From positions 8,126,928-8,190,927 of the forward strand of contig OU696570.1 of the NCBI GenBank assembly GCA_916048095.2: a DNA stretch of 64,000 nt. The letters are read 5' to 3'. The notes under the pieces are model-generated. The model was given only the letters and a program-made list of their open reading frames with translations. It had not been told where the DNA came from and ran no database searches. Below, piece by piece: positions 63,879-64,000 of this stretch. The stretch comes from Sacculina carcini (Eukaryota; Arthropoda; Thecostraca; Sacculinidae). The position numbers and the translations under genes were made by a program. The number at the start of each line of letters is the position of its first letter. Position 1 is the first letter of the stretch.

Positions 63879-64000
63879 TTCTCTCCCTCTAAGTAATTTG
63901 AACAACACACTCCATCGCTTAGGACTGATATTTTCTATTCACAAATACACGTCGGCCAGACCTTGTTCTTGGAGGTAGAATCTTCAGAGCAGATTCTGGT
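63879..64000 (-). pseudogene. polypurine tract and pol C-terminus of a Gypsy-like element
   Basis: The minus strand encodes ILPPRTRSGRRVFVNRKYQS with a stop, the kind of basic tail that ends Gypsy Pol proteins, then AGAGGGAGAGAA (63879-63890, a good polypurine tract) directly before the LTR. The element runs off the right edge. Confidence 0.6.

Overview
This is animal (invertebrate) nuclear DNA: spliced host exons lie in very large introns full of transposable-element copies in all states of decay, with many (TA)n and (CA)n microsatellites. Degenerate TTAGG/TCAGG arrays at 26.32 kb and 42.5-42.66 kb resemble arthropod telomere repeats, so an arthropod is my best guess (moderate to low confidence). 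No bacterial operon, CRISPR array or rRNA is seen.

Host genes. (1) SURF1 (cytochrome c oxidase assembly factor, + strand) enters the window at base 1 and ends at 21042. Exon ends at 1-10, 5575-5757 and 20829-21042 share phase 2 junctions and together encode roughly its C-terminal 135 residues. Its introns are about 5.6 kb and 15.1 kb. (2) One exon at 60303-60553 looks like the start of the coiled-coil region of a laminin gamma chain.

Layout. 0-5.6 kb: first SURF1 intron, with a LINE relic, a cluster of about ten Helitron-like 3' ends, and a 78-bp foldback. 5.8-20.8 kb: second SURF1 intron, with two LINEs head to head (LINE-A on the minus strand with intact ORF1 and ORF2; LINE-B on the plus strand with a 2A-like motif and one in-frame stop), Gypsy fragments, and a hAT-type MITE with perfect 8-bp target-site duplications. 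21.5-26.5 kb: a tRNA-Val-like SINE, a duplicated repeat, mostly gene-free DNA. 26.8-30.5 kb: a deleted Ty3/Gypsy element with LTRs and a CHCC-type Gag motif (CsRn1 clade). 30.5-42 kb: piggyBac-type MITE, LINE pieces, a ZBED-type hAT transposase relic, a piggyBac relic. 42.5-45.4 kb: telomere-like array and a 5'-truncated second LINE-B copy. 45.5-50.7 kb: a full-length Gypsy element (428-bp LTRs, 4-bp target duplication) with a damaged integrase. 52.4-60.3 kb: minus-strand LTR-element pol with a nested LINE insertion, other Gypsy gag/pro/integrase pieces. 60.6-64 kb: a three-level nest (mariner inside LINE inside an unknown repeat), then the LTR end of another Gypsy element leaving the window.

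The host genes are unrelated to the mobile elements. Most elements are broken; LINE-A has the least damage. No new enzymatic system is evident. The most unusual points are the SURF1 structure, the 2A motif, the CHCC Gag elements, the Helitron-terminus cluster and several perfect snap-back hairpins.
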